A DNA stretch of 35,245 bases from Saprospiraceae bacterium (GCA_028284395.1 JANQRV010000109.1:1-35245), one strand, 5' to 3'; positions 1-8,799 are shown, numbered from the stretch's first letter. A program made the numbers and translations. Notes: a model not told the origin generated them from the letters alone.

Positions 1-140
1 ATGGCCATAACCGTTTAATCCTCTTGTGCTTAAACTTTCTTTTTCATAACAAAAAAACCTTTATATTTCTGTTTTGTTAACTTGACAAAGTAGTATTAAC
101 AACTAGCAGACCGTATTATTAGCTTACTGGTTGAATTTTA

Positions 141-1109
141 TTAATTTGGACAACTACGCGCTAGACCGTCAAAATCACTTTTTTCAGTTATACACCCGCT
201 AAATGTGTTAACATATTGAGGCTGATCATTGGCATCGTACCGTGTAACCGTATAGGTTACCGGAGAATTATTTACATGTGGCTTTCTTAAATTATACTCA
301 CCAGTATGAGAATTGTCAAGGTCTCCAACTTTCATCGTAACCCCGTCCTCTATTATCGTAGCTTCTACCCAGAGCCCTTCTCCATAATCCTGCATGGGCT
401 CCGCTTCCCAATTTAGAAAGCCTTCTCCGTCTAGTTCCCAAATACGTTTTATCCACCATTCGCCGGTATCATCTCCTTGCATCAGTTCTTCACCACTTCC
501 GTTGAGATAAACTGCATTGGGATGAAAACATACGGTGTCTCCATTGAACAATATCGTACATTCCCCAGGCTCCACTTGTGGGGGGCTGATAACTTGCCCA
601 TTAACTTTCGTTTGTACATATATCGTAACCTTCTTTGTGGCGGCATCAATATGCATATCATTGATCGCTGTAATTGGAAAAGGAATATTGGGGTCAACAA
701 TATTTTCGATCCAGTATCCTTCATGGGCATTGAGCTCGGAACACACTCTTATGATGGCATTTTCAACGATCGTAATGGCTTCCGGTGGATAGCCTTCTGC
801 AATTAAATCATTAATAAAAGCATCGTTAGCACTTTCATTACATCTTGTTTCGATATGGATAGCTAAATCATTTAAAAAATTGGTAATGTTAGCTTCTTGG
901 TCTCCTTCTAAGCTACTTAGTTCATTGGCTTCTTTGATACCATTGGCTAACCAACGTCCTCCCTTGTCTAAAGAGTCAAGTTTTGCTAAGGTGCTTTCAT
1001 AGCTTACAATCTCTAATATTGGAAGATCATCTTCCTTCCCACAAGAGGTTAATAGGATAATAATACTAATCAATAGTACTGAAGCAAATCGAAAATTCAT
1101 TTTATTCAT
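141..1109 (-). CDS. Lipoprotein of unknown function, probably surface-exposed
   Basis: This is a 322-residue predicted lipoprotein. Starting at the ATG ending at 1109 gives a short basic N-terminus, a hydrophobic stretch and the lipobox LLTSC. The more upstream in-frame ATG (ending at 1142) would add 11 residues ahead of the signal peptide, so it is disfavoured; the ATG ending at 1100 also works. After the acylated Cys comes GKEDDL, which resembles the lysine/acidic lipoprotein export signal of Bacteroidota, so an outer-leaflet location is inferred. The mature part is acidic and rich in Trp and Gly. It has an N-terminal stretch that looks helical (about residues 35-120) and a C-terminal half that looks beta-rich. 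I recognise no catalytic motif or named domain. The gene is transcribed alone and leftward, away from the next gene. Confidence 0.75.
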   Translation of the reverse strand: MNKMNFRFASVLLISIIILLTSCGKEDDLPILEIVSYESTLAKLDSLDKGGRWLANGIKEANELSSLEGDQEANITNFLNDLAIHIETRCNESANDAFINDLIAEGYPPEAITIVENAIIRVCSELNAHEGYWIENIVDPNIPFPITAINDMHIDAATKKVTIYVQTKVNGQVISPPQVEPGECTILFNGDTVCFHPNAVYLNGSGEELMQGDDTGEWWIKRIWELDGEGFLNWEAEPMQDYGEGLWVEATIIEDGVTMKVGDLDNSHTGEYNLRKPHVNNSPVTYTVTRYDANDQPQYVNTFSGCITEKSDFDGLARSCPN

Positions 1110-1211
1110 TTTTTTGGTTTGGCATATTGTTATGCAATCCAATGCAAATGAATAATTATTTTGAGCCTTCTAGTGGATGAAATAAAGTGAAATGAACATC
1201 TTGCGATGTGA

Positions 1212-1241
1212 ATTGCCTTTTCTGTCTGCTTTATATCTTTG
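1212..1241 (+). promoter_or_regulatory. Bacteroidota-type promoter candidate
   Basis: The -7 element TATCTTTG (1234-1241) fits TAnnTTTG. An ATTG (1212-1215) lies 18 bases upstream, where the -33 TTTG box is expected. The implied transcription start near 1248 gives a leader of about 60 bases before the ATG at 1310. This is a consensus match only. Confidence 0.45.
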
Positions 1242-1309
1242 CTGGGCAACAACGGAAGTAAATGATGTGCGTGTTGAAGTGAAAAGAGGCCAAATTAAAA
1301 AACAGACCT

Positions 1310-1915
1310 ATGCGACTTTTAATTGTTATCCTATTATTCACGACTTGCTTATCGGCAATAGGACAAGGTATTGACACCGAACATAAGTACACTGATTCTA
1401 CAAGTAAAGGCTTAATTATTCAGAATAGTCTTCCAAGAGGTGACCTTTTATACACCGACACTGCTGGCAAGGAATCTGGATATGTAATATTCTATAATCG
1501 AATAATTAATGAAACAGCTTCTCCTTTAGAATTAATAATTAATTTTCCCGCAGATTCAATTCCTCTTCCTTCTTCGACCAACACCTACTTTAATTTTTTT
1601 CTATCACCTCCAGACACAATGACACTTGACAAAGAATTTTCGTTTGACTATGGGGATGAAGAACCTTTTAACCATGGTTTGGATATAAAATCTTACATAG
1701 ATCATAACCATAATAAACCGACCATGTTACAAAGAACCATTAACCCACAAGATTCGTACCTCTTTTATGTAATAGTTACTTCTACCTACAGGGTGGATGA
1801 TGTGGGGCGGCCGGAATTTAGTGCACGGGCGGGGTTTAGCTTAGAAGGGCAAGATCTTTTTTACAGAATGAACCCTATAGAATTTAAATGTGGGCAGATT
1901 GTTTTTAAAGATTAA
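1310..1915 (+). CDS. Secreted protein of unknown function
   Basis: This is a 201-residue protein with a clear Sec signal peptide: a short basic start, about 14 hydrophobic residues and a likely cleavage after SAIGQG. The rest (about residues 21-201) looks beta-rich, with phrases such as GYVIFYNRIINETASPLEL and a C-terminal segment containing one Cys. This suggests a small extracytoplasmic beta-sandwich, but I recognise no family. The ATG at 1310 is preceded by a promoter-like element. An overlapping ATG frame at 1192-1374 covers only the upstream region and runs into this gene in another frame, so it is not called. The gene stands alone between a leftward lipoprotein gene and the large receptor gene. 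Confidence 0.75.
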   Translation: MRLLIVILLFTTCLSAIGQGIDTEHKYTDSTSKGLIIQNSLPRGDLLYTDTAGKESGYVIFYNRIINETASPLELIINFPADSIPLPSSTNTYFNFFLSPPDTMTLDKEFSFDYGDEEPFNHGLDIKSYIDHNHNKPTMLQRTINPQDSYLFYVIVTSTYRVDDVGRPEFSARAGFSLEGQDLFYRMNPIEFKCGQIVFKD

Positions 1916-1943
1916 GAGGGTAAATCTCACATTATCTTGGTGT

Positions 1944-2210
1944 TCAAGGATCTGAAGGATTAAGAAAACCTGCTCCTTCCAAAATGTTCTCCAATTTCTT
2001 AGAAATTAAATTGGATCCTCCCGGGATGCCCTTCCTTACAAAGGCCACCATGTCCGGATTGCCCTCTTCATCGATTGGTCTGAAGAATAGTAGAGATTTT
2101 GGAATAGAAACCGGTAATCCTAGTATATTTAAGTACCAAATCACAATTATGACTTGATGCCTATTGTATTTCAGTCCTTTACAGGGATGAATCCCATTAA
2201 AATATATCAT
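1944..2210 (-). pseudogene. Possible C-terminal gene fragment, unrecognised
   Basis: The leftward frame is open for 88 codons. Its last ~55 residues look protein-like (FFRPIDEEGNPDMVAFVRKG, then an amphipathic helix ending GAGFLNPSDP), but the first ~30 do not. It overlaps the start of the rightward receptor gene and has no evident upstream signal. It may be the surviving 3' end of a gene whose 5' part was lost, or a chance frame. I cannot assign a family. Confidence 0.25.
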
Positions 2211-5200
2211 TCATTCTTTTCCAAGTCCGCAGTTGGGTTGTTATTTATTCAATTAATAATTTGGTCCATCCCAGTTCCTTTAATCTCTCAATCTCTTTCG
2301 CACCGATTGGAACAGTTTACTGGTAGCGACGGATTACCATACGAAAGTGTCTTGGATTTCGCACAGGATCAACATGGGTTTATCTGGATTGCCACGATGT
2401 CGGGGTTGGCAAAATATGATGGTTATAAGTTTTTCTCTTATAACTATATTCCGGGCGATTCGACTTCGATAAATAGTGAAGGCATTGAAAGCTTATTTGT
2501 GGACTCTAAAGGGGTACTATGGGTAGGCACAAGGTTGGGGCTGAACCGATATGAACCGGGGTGTGATTGCTTTCAACGGTATGATAGCAGCCCTCGGAGG
2601 CATGAAAGTCTAGGTCAAGAACAAGTAAATGCTTTTGCCGAAGATCAATTCCGGAACCTGTGGATCGGGACTCAGGAGGGGAGTCTGTTCCGATACCTCA
2701 GAGATAGTAATCGGTTTGATCGTTTCTTGCACGATCCAAATGCGCTGGTCACTGTAAACAATGATGAGATTCGGGAACTTCTTATCGACCGTCATAACAA
2801 GCTGTGGATTGGGACAGGGGAGCCATTTGATCCCAAGATAACCGGAGGAGGACTGATTCGATTTGACCCGAAAACACACGCAGCCAAACGGTTTTTGCAT
2901 GATCCTGACGATTCCCACAGCCTGATTGACAATCGTGTCACCGCCTTGTTTGAAGATCAGAAGGGAAGACTTTTAATCGGTACCTGTCAAAGTGGCCTAC
3001 ACTACTTTGATCGAGAAAAGGATGTTGTTTTTAGGTTAGATATCGATCTGGATCAGGCTGGTCAGTTACATGCTCCTGTTGGCGATTTTGGTTTATATTC
3101 CTCATGTCCTCATGTCAAAATATTGCACCAAGATCGATCGGGAGGATATTGGATCGGCACGTTCAACGGGGGGCTTCATCATTTCCAGGAAGGAACGAAT
3201 GAATTGCAACGATATACAGCCGGTACCGATGGATTTGTGAATAATATGTTTCAATCATTCTTTGAAGATCGTCAGGGTCGTTACTGGATCAGCTCCTTCC
3301 TGGGACCGCTTTACAAACTCGATCCCACGTTAAATAAATTCAATACCTATACACATGACCCCGCCAACCGCCAAAGTCTTGGATATAATGACATCAACTG
3401 GCTTTATGAATCCCCGTCTGAAAACCAAGTGATCTGGATCAGTACGCGCGGCCGCGGACTGGATCGGCTGGATCGAAAAACCGGCCAATTTACTCATTTT
3501 CGCCACGCGGCAGGCAATCCCCATTCGCTAAACCACGACGTCGTCTGGGCCACTTATGAGGATTCCCAAGAGGTGTTTTGGGTAGGGACAGAGAAAGGGT
3601 TGGAACAAATGGATTCTCAAACAGGGACATTTAAACCATTCGTGTTGCGCGAAAACGACCGATCCAGACCAAACGAGAATGCGGTGTTACGCATTCGGGA
3701 AGATCGTTCCGGCATAATGTGGTTCGGCACCTGGAATAATGGTGTCTATCGTTATGATCGGCAGCAAGGGAGTATCGATCACTACACTTTTTCGGAGGGG
3801 CCTATTCAAACGCATCGAAATAGTATTTCGATTATTCATGAGGATCGATACGGTGCAATCTGGGTATCGACGTGGTTAGGAGCTCTATTTCGATATGAAC
3901 CGGAAACCGACACATTCAAGCCCGTGCTGGACAAATTCGGATTCAATTATATTTATGAGGACGAAAGAGGGCATTTCTGGATCGGGTCGGAAAACGGAGG
4001 ACTATTGGATTTCAATCCGGCAGATGGTGCTTTTCGCCAGTTTACCATGGCAGACGGCCTACCCAGTAATATCATAACGGCAATTTTTGAAGATGACGAT
4101 GGAAAATTCTGGTTGTCTACCGGAAACGGTATCTCAATGTTTGATCCCGAAACTTTGGATTTCATCAATTACGACGAGTCGGATGGTCTGCCGGGCAATA
4201 CCTTTAACCGCAGCGGCGCCTTGAAATCTAGTACCGGAGAAATCTTTTTTTGTGGAACCGAAGGTCTGGTCCATTTTTTTCCAGAACAGGTGCGGGGAAA
4301 TACATTTCCTCCCGACGTCCTGATCACCGACTTAAGGATTAATGATACTGATTTCTCTACGACAGAAAGTAATCTTTACGAATTAGAACGCATCAGTTTA
4401 TCTCATTCGGAGAATAATTTAACTTTTGAATATGTCGGACTTCATTATTCTGATCCTTTAAGAAATCGCTACAAATACAAATTGCAACCTTATGAGGAAG
4501 ATTGGATCGATGCTGAATATTTGCGGTCAGCTCGCTACACCAATCTTGATCACGGTATTTATACCTTCAGGGTTATTGCTTCAAATAGTGACGGAGTGTG
4601 GAATGAAGAAGGTGCCTCGCTAGTCATCCATATTCATCCGCCTTGGTGGAAAACCTGGTGGGCAAAGCTTCTTTTCATTGTCTCCATTACAGGCTCAGTC
4701 ATGACTTACATCAATTGGCGTACCCGCAATCTAAGGAAAAGACAAGTAGAGCTTGAGGAAAGAGTTAGGGATCGTACTGAGGAGGTAGTTGCTCAAAAAG
4801 AAACGATCACTAGAGAAAAAGAACGTTCGGAAGAATTATTGCTCAATATTCTGCCGGCCAACATTGTAGAAGAACTCAAACGCGATGGCAAATCACCAGC
4901 GCGACATTTTGAACAGGTCAGTGTCCTTTTCACAGATTTCAAACAATTTACCAAAGTATCCGAAAAACTGACCGCATCGGAATTGGTGTCTGAGATTGAT
5001 ATTTGTTTTAAAGCATTTGATAAGATCATTCAAAAATACGGTATTGAAAAAATCAAAACAGTGGGCGATGCCTATATGGCGGCGACAGGGCTAGATCCCT
5101 CAGAAGAAAAAGGAGCTCAACCGCTAATTCTAGCGGCTTTAGAGATGCAGCAGTTCATCATCGATAGACAGCATGTACGCAAAAAAGAGCATATGCCATT

Positions 5201-5474
5201 CTTCGAAATGCGATGCGGAATTCATACCGGACCGGTCGTTGCGGGCATCGTTGGAGAGAAAAAATTCCAATACGATATTTGGGGAGATACAGTGAATATG
5301 GCAGCGAGGATGGAAAGTAGTGGGGAAGAAGGAAGAGTTAATATCAGCCAATCCACGTATGCGATTGTCAAGAATGATCCGAATTTCGAATTCATTTCCA
5401 GAGGAAAAATCAAAGCTAAGAATAAAGGAGAAGTTTATATGTACTATGTGAATCAGGTAAAAGCCGCGGATTAA
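2187..5474 (+). CDS. Propeller-sensor adenylate cyclase (Reg_prop / Y_Y_Y / class III cyclase)
   Basis: This is a 1095-residue membrane receptor expected to sense a periplasmic ligand and make cAMP in the cytoplasm. An N-terminal signal/anchor segment (about residues 15-35) precedes many two-component-regulator propeller repeats with the recurring phrase D..G.[FI]WIGT. A Y_Y_Y domain follows (about 735-800), then one membrane span (about 822-845), a coiled coil (about 850-890) and a class III nucleotide cyclase domain (about 905-1085). The metal-binding aspartates D917 (LFTDF) and D961 (VGDAY) are present. So are the adenine-specifying pair K957 and D1030 (QYDIWG), and the transition-state residues N1037 and R1041, so the domain should be active and prefer ATP. 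The sensor half matches HTCS regulators, but no kinase or DNA-binding domain is present. I chose the ATG at 2187 because it opens directly into the signal segment; an ATG at 2154 adds 11 residues. No cAMP-binding regulator lies in the window. Confidence 0.9.
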   Translation: MNPIKIYHSFFSKSAVGLLFIQLIIWSIPVPLISQSLSHRLEQFTGSDGLPYESVLDFAQDQHGFIWIATMSGLAKYDGYKFFSYNYIPGDSTSINSEGIESLFVDSKGVLWVGTRLGLNRYEPGCDCFQRYDSSPRRHESLGQEQVNAFAEDQFRNLWIGTQEGSLFRYLRDSNRFDRFLHDPNALVTVNNDEIRELLIDRHNKLWIGTGEPFDPKITGGGLIRFDPKTHAAKRFLHDPDDSHSLIDNRVTALFEDQKGRLLIGTCQSGLHYFDREKDVVFRLDIDLDQAGQLHAPVGDFGLYSSCPHVKILHQDRSGGYWIGTFNGGLHHFQEGTNELQRYTAGTDGFVNNMFQSFFEDRQGRYWISSFLGPLYKLDPTLNKFNTYTHDPANRQSLGYNDINWLYESPSENQVIWISTRGRGLDRLDRKTGQFTHFRHAAGNPHSLNHDVVWATYEDSQEVFWVGTEKGLEQMDSQTGTFKPFVLRENDRSRPNENAVLRIREDRSGIMWFGTWNNGVYRYDRQQGSIDHYTFSEGPIQTHRNSISIIHEDRYGAIWVSTWLGALFRYEPETDTFKPVLDKFGFNYIYEDERGHFWIGSENGGLLDFNPADGAFRQFTMADGLPSNIITAIFEDDDGKFWLSTGNGISMFDPETLDFINYDESDGLPGNTFNRSGALKSSTGEIFFCGTEGLVHFFPEQVRGNTFPPDVLITDLRINDTDFSTTESNLYELERISLSHSENNLTFEYVGLHYSDPLRNRYKYKLQPYEEDWIDAEYLRSARYTNLDHGIYTFRVIASNSDGVWNEEGASLVIHIHPPWWKTWWAKLLFIVSITGSVMTYINWRTRNLRKRQVELEERVRDRTEEVVAQKETITREKERSEELLLNILPANIVEELKRDGKSPARHFEQVSVLFTDFKQFTKVSEKLTASELVSEIDICFKAFDKIIQKYGIEKIKTVGDAYMAATGLDPSEEKGAQPLILAALEMQQFIIDRQHVRKKEHMPFFEMRCGIHTGPVVAGIVGEKKFQYDIWGDTVNMAARMESSGEEGRVNISQSTYAIVKNDPNFEFISRGKIKAKNKGEVYMYYVNQVKAAD

Positions 5475-5790
5475 TGAAACTGATTGAACGGTCTACTTTA
5501 ACCCTCAGATAATTGGATTGCTGATTGTTCTATTCTCTTTATGCCGGGAAGCTTTACGGGATCGGATTTTTGAGAGTTGGGGTTTCCGAAACCCTACGTT
5601 TTTGAAAACGAATAATGAACGATTCCGTCAATCCGCTGTGAGCCCAATCAATCCAGAGGAAATAGATTAGCAATTTATCAACCTCGTACTTGACTTACCT
5701 CAGCATATTTACCAGAAAGTAAGCAATCGACTTCTCACCATCAGACCGGAGGAGTTTATCAAAATGACAAGTGCAGTTTGAATATCAGTT
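5475..5790. other. Gene-poor stretch after the cyclase gene
   Basis: About 316 bases hold no intact gene. No strong terminator hairpin or promoter was recognised. The only coding-like signal is a stop-interrupted frame in its right half (5614-5781, listed separately). Together with the truncated gene that follows, it looks like decayed sequence. Confidence 0.5.
5614..5781 (+). pseudogene. Stop-interrupted coding remnant, unrecognised
   Basis: The frame reads as plausible protein (NERFRQSAVSPINPEEID) up to a TAG at 5668-5670. It then continues in the same frame for 36 codons (QFINLVLDLPQHIYQKVSNR onward, ending KMTSAV) to a TGA at 5779-5781. Both sides look like real protein and share a frame, which suggests a gene fragment with a nonsense mutation. 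No family is recognised, and chance is not excluded. Confidence 0.3.
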
Positions 5791-6078
5791 ATGAAAAAGA
5801 AGATCCACAGAAGACAATTTTTAGGCTCCGGCCTGGCGCTGGGGGCCGGTTCATTGGCCTGGCCTTTAACACAGTGTACCGGGAACTCCAAGGCAATATC
5901 CGAATCCCGGGGCTTTTTTACAGTCGGCAAGCGAAACGGTCGGTGGTGGCTTGTGAATCCAGATTTGGACAAACTCCCTCAGCTATCATTGCTCAGAAGA
6001 AATCCTTTCAGGAAAACGAGAAGGGCCATGAAGAGCTTTGAAAGCACACTGATTGGCAATGGCCGTCCGTTTTTGTAA
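5791..6078 (+). pseudogene. Truncated Tat-signal protein, glycoside-hydrolase-like N-terminus
   Basis: The frame opens with a twin-arginine leader (HRRQFLGSG, then a hydrophobic run and a lipobox-like PLTQC). It continues with FFTVGKRNGRWWLVNPDL, which resembles the opening strand of several secreted glycoside hydrolases that read GRWWLv.PdG..FFslG. After about residue 60 the reading becomes low-complexity and basic and stops at 95 residues, far too short for such an enzyme. A different frame then briefly looks protein-like (NSLSYHCSEEIL), consistent with a frameshift followed by loss of the rest. I infer a decayed exported enzyme. The hydrolase assignment rests on a short motif and is tentative. 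Confidence 0.45.
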
Positions 6079-6170
6079 ACAAAAATGCCCGCTATTAGCA
6101 CCAATTGCATTACCACAGGTTACTGCGTTCCGGCAGGGATATGCTGAAATCACCACACTACCCAACCCTA

Positions 6171-6190
6171 AATCAGGATAGATCCTGATT
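6171..6190. repeat. 9-bp inverted repeat, hairpin-forming
   Basis: AATCAGGAT and ATCCTGATT are perfect reverse complements separated by two bases. The hairpin lies 35 bases beyond the methyltransferase stop codon, next to a second hairpin at 6201-6221. It has no clear T-tract, so it is a terminator only by position. Confidence 0.5.
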
Positions 6191-6200
6191 GCACAATAGT

Positions 6201-6221
6201 ATGCCGGGCCACCACCGGCAT
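6201..6221 (-). terminator. Hairpin just after the methyltransferase stop
   Basis: ATGCCGG and CCGGCAT form a perfect 7-bp GC-rich stem with a 7-base loop, starting three bases beyond the stop codon of the leftward methyltransferase gene. A T-run is not obvious. A role in ending that transcript or protecting its 3' end is inferred from position. Confidence 0.4.
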
Positions 6222-6224
6222 TTC

Positions 6225-7076
6225 CTACTTCACACACTTCGTAAAAATCACATTGTCCCCATTCCATAAATCACTGGCGGGCAAAATATCTTCCCGGAAT
6301 TCAATGTTTCTAAAATGCTGCTGCTCTAACATCTCGCATACATCCTTTTGAGCAAAGAAATGGGTCCAAAATCGGTACGTATCAATAGCCTGGCCATGCT
6401 CAATGATGATATGCTGAAACAGCATTACTTTTTCCTTTTCGTATAAGAACGATTCCGATAAAGCCAAGTACGGGTTTGGTCTCCAAAAACCGGCGGGGCT
6501 TGCTTCCCACGTTTTGGGGGATAATTTATCCTGCCATCCACTGTCCTTCAGGACGTCAAAAATGAAAACTCCACCCTTCTTCAGAGCCTTAAAAATATTG
6601 GCTAGAAGTTGTGCTCGCTCCGTTGGCATCAGCACACCCAAATCGGTGTAAATGAGTACGACTAAATCGAATCTTTCTTGCCCAAAATCGACTTCTAGAT
6701 AGCTGACATTTTGATAGTCAATGCTTAATCCATTGTCTCTTGCGGACTCAGTGGCATAATCGATCGAATTTTTTGAGATGTCAATTCCGGTTACTTCATG
6801 CCCTTTCTGGGCAAAAAATTCCGTGTACAGGCCCGGGCCGCAACCCAAATCCAAAATACTTAGTTGGGCATCGTCATCCTGAGTTTCCAAAATCCAGGTA
6901 GCAGTTTTTTCGATCGTTGATTTTTTACGGCTCGCCAGATCAATGTCCGGATTCAGATGAATTTGCAGCAATTGTTTTGAAATATGCGAGTCCGTCCACA
7001 TGAAAGCAGTGCCCTTTTCGTAGAGGTTCGGTTGCTCCGTTAATGAAATCAGCTCCGTTAGGTTCATTTTTACCAT
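6225..7076 (-). CDS. Class I SAM-dependent methyltransferase
   Basis: This is a 283-residue cytosolic methyltransferase. The SAM-binding glycine loop ILDLGCGPG (residues 74-82) is followed by an acidic strand end VTGID (about 96-100). Later come FDLVVLIYTDLGVL and the post-motif GGVFIFDV, the order expected of the Rossmann-like Methyltransf_25/11 fold. The C-terminal third, with phrases such as FRNIEFREDILP, is typical of stand-alone small-molecule methyltransferases, but the substrate cannot be told. An ATG ending at 7067 would shorten it by three residues and is equally possible. The gene is monocistronic and divergent from the histidine kinase gene, with a hairpin directly downstream. Confidence 0.85.
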   Translation of the reverse strand: MVKMNLTELISLTEQPNLYEKGTAFMWTDSHISKQLLQIHLNPDIDLASRKKSTIEKTATWILETQDDDAQLSILDLGCGPGLYTEFFAQKGHEVTGIDISKNSIDYATESARDNGLSIDYQNVSYLEVDFGQERFDLVVLIYTDLGVLMPTERAQLLANIFKALKKGGVFIFDVLKDSGWQDKLSPKTWEASPAGFWRPNPYLALSESFLYEKEKVMLFQHIIIEHGQAIDTYRFWTHFFAQKDVCEMLEQQHFRNIEFREDILPASDLWNGDNVIFTKCVK

Positions 7077-7249
7077 TCTCTTTAATTGGTTTACATTATC
7101 CGTGCCTATTTGCAGTGCTAAGCCACCTTACGGATAAAATAATACTTATATTTGCTTGTATTTCAAATGATATCGAATAGTAATCTTTTAATCTATGTAT
7201 CGTACTGATGGGAATCAATAACTCCGTATAGGCTCCGTCAGTTTTACGC

Positions 7250-7302
7250 CATTTCGAATGAATCGTGAACCGGGAATATCATGAATTCGTCCATTCGAAA
7301 TG
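7250..7302. repeat. 11-bp inverted repeat spanning the kinase start codon
   Basis: CATTTCGAATG (7250-7260) and CATTCGAAATG (7292-7302) are perfect reverse complements with a 31-base spacer. The right arm ends exactly on the ATG at 7300-7302. In RNA it could form a hairpin that hides the start codon. In DNA each arm contains TTCGAA and could be a paired operator half-site. Confidence 0.5.
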
Positions 7303-8799
7303 ATAGGACATAAAACCCAAGATGAGATGACAGCGACCGATTTAATACTACAAGAAACTTTTGACTGCATTTTCCGCATTGATAAAAACCACCTGGTCAC
7401 TTTTTGGAATAAATCTATGCAGGCTCTACTGGGCACCAACGAAACCAATGCACTCAACAAGAATATTTTTGAGCTCTTTCCTTCCCTCCGGGAAGAATGT
7501 TACTATTACCTTGACCAGGCAGTAATCCAAGAAAACCGAAGCATTGACCTGCCGTTGCTGAAGTTATACAAGCCGGTAAGCGGACAGGAGGTTGTGACCA
7601 GGGCAAGATTTATTCCCATTTTGGATCAAGGAAAAGTAGTAGGAGCCACCGGTATTTTGGGCGCCTATGAATCCCATCAAACGAACGAAAGCTTTTTTCG
7701 GAATCTACTCCAATCGGTGGTGATGAATACGAATGATGCGATCCTGATTACCCGGGCGGAGCCCATCGATCCGCCCAAAGGCCCGAAAATCATTTTCGCC
7801 AATCCTGCTTTCACCCGAATGAGCGGTTATTCAGAGCGGGAGATACTCGGCCATACTCCCCGCTATCTTCAGGGACCTGGCACTTCTTCCCAAACAAAAG
7901 AAACCATCAGACGAGGATTGTCAAACTGGGAATCAATCAATTGTGAAATTCTCAACTACCACAAATCCGGCGAACCCTTTTGGGTTGACCTTGGTATTGT
8001 TCCAGTCAAAAATGACGAAGGCTTCTACACCCATTGGATCGCGGTTCAAAGAGATGTAACCGAAAAGAGAAAGAATATGGAGAAGCTGGAAAATACCAAT
8101 GCATATCTTGAGCAGCAGGTACAACAACGTACTGCCGACCTGGAGTCATTCAGTTACTTTTTGGGACACGATGCCAGACAACCAATGAGAACCATTCTTT
8201 CTTTTTCTCAGCTCTTGCAGAAAGAACTGGACTCATGGGGTAAAAGCAGCGAATATTTAGGCTACATTAAGGAAGCCGGCAAATACCTTTGCGATTTGGT
8301 CCAGAGTCTCGAACAGTTGACATTGTTCAGCAAAGAACCCGTCAATAAAAAGTCGATCAATCTTAGTTTGGTCCTAGAAAAAGAAATCCAGTCTTTACAA
8401 AGCACGTACGACCTTACAAACCTCCAGACCGAAATCTCCCCCGCTATTACACTCTATGGGGATCATCGATTGATTCAGAACTTAATGGGTAACATACTTT
8501 CCAATTCCTTTAAATACCACAGGAAAGGTATTCCTTTGATCCTGCAAATTCAAAAGTATACGGAGAACAATTATGACGTAGTGGAAATGCAGGACAATGG
8601 TATAGGTTTCGACTCGACCGAAATCGATTCCTTCAAATTGTTTGAACGGGGAAGGACACAGGCCGACCGTCCGGGTTTTGGAATCGGACTGGCCATTTGC
8701 CAAAAAATTGTCAAGAGACACGGAGGCCATATTTCGATCCAGTCAAAGCCGGATGAAGGCACCCTAGTACAAATCAAACTGCCCAAAAACTATTCTTAA
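7300..8799 (+). CDS. Soluble PAS/LOV-like sensor histidine kinase
   Basis: This is a 499-residue kinase without membrane spans, so it should sense a cytoplasmic signal. A first PAS domain (about residues 10-120) precedes a second PAS domain (about 130-270) of the LOV subtype (GYSEREILGHTPRYLQGP, then NYHKSGEPFW). A coiled linker and the dimerisation/phosphoacceptor helix follow (FLGHDARQP, H290). The HATPase domain shows its N box (GNILSNSFKYH), G1 (DNGIGFD) and G2 (GFGIGLAICQKI). In photoactive LOV domains the signature is GxNCRFLQ; here it reads GHTPRYLQ, so the adduct-forming Cys is replaced by Pro and classical photochemistry is not expected. No response regulator is adjacent. An alternative ATG at 7327 would remove nine residues. 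A palindromic repeat overlaps the stop codon. Confidence 0.88.
   Translation: MIGHKTQDEMTATDLILQETFDCIFRIDKNHLVTFWNKSMQALLGTNETNALNKNIFELFPSLREECYYYLDQAVIQENRSIDLPLLKLYKPVSGQEVVTRARFIPILDQGKVVGATGILGAYESHQTNESFFRNLLQSVVMNTNDAILITRAEPIDPPKGPKIIFANPAFTRMSGYSEREILGHTPRYLQGPGTSSQTKETIRRGLSNWESINCEILNYHKSGEPFWVDLGIVPVKNDEGFYTHWIAVQRDVTEKRKNMEKLENTNAYLEQQVQQRTADLESFSYFLGHDARQPMRTILSFSQLLQKELDSWGKSSEYLGYIKEAGKYLCDLVQSLEQLTLFSKEPVNKKSINLSLVLEKEIQSLQSTYDLTNLQTEISPAITLYGDHRLIQNLMGNILSNSFKYHRKGIPLILQIQKYTENNYDVVEMQDNGIGFDSTEIDSFKLFERGRTQADRPGFGIGLAICQKIVKRHGGHISIQSKPDEGTLVQIKLPKNYS

Noticed and set aside
1192..1374. 60-codon plus-strand frame upstream of the secreted protein
   Set aside because: It overlaps both the promoter candidate and the signal peptide of the 1310-1915 gene in another frame and has no protein-like features.
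5778..6041. 87-codon plus-strand frame alternative to the Tat-leader frame
   Set aside because: The neighbouring frame at 5791 has a recognisable twin-arginine leader; this one has no signal or motif.
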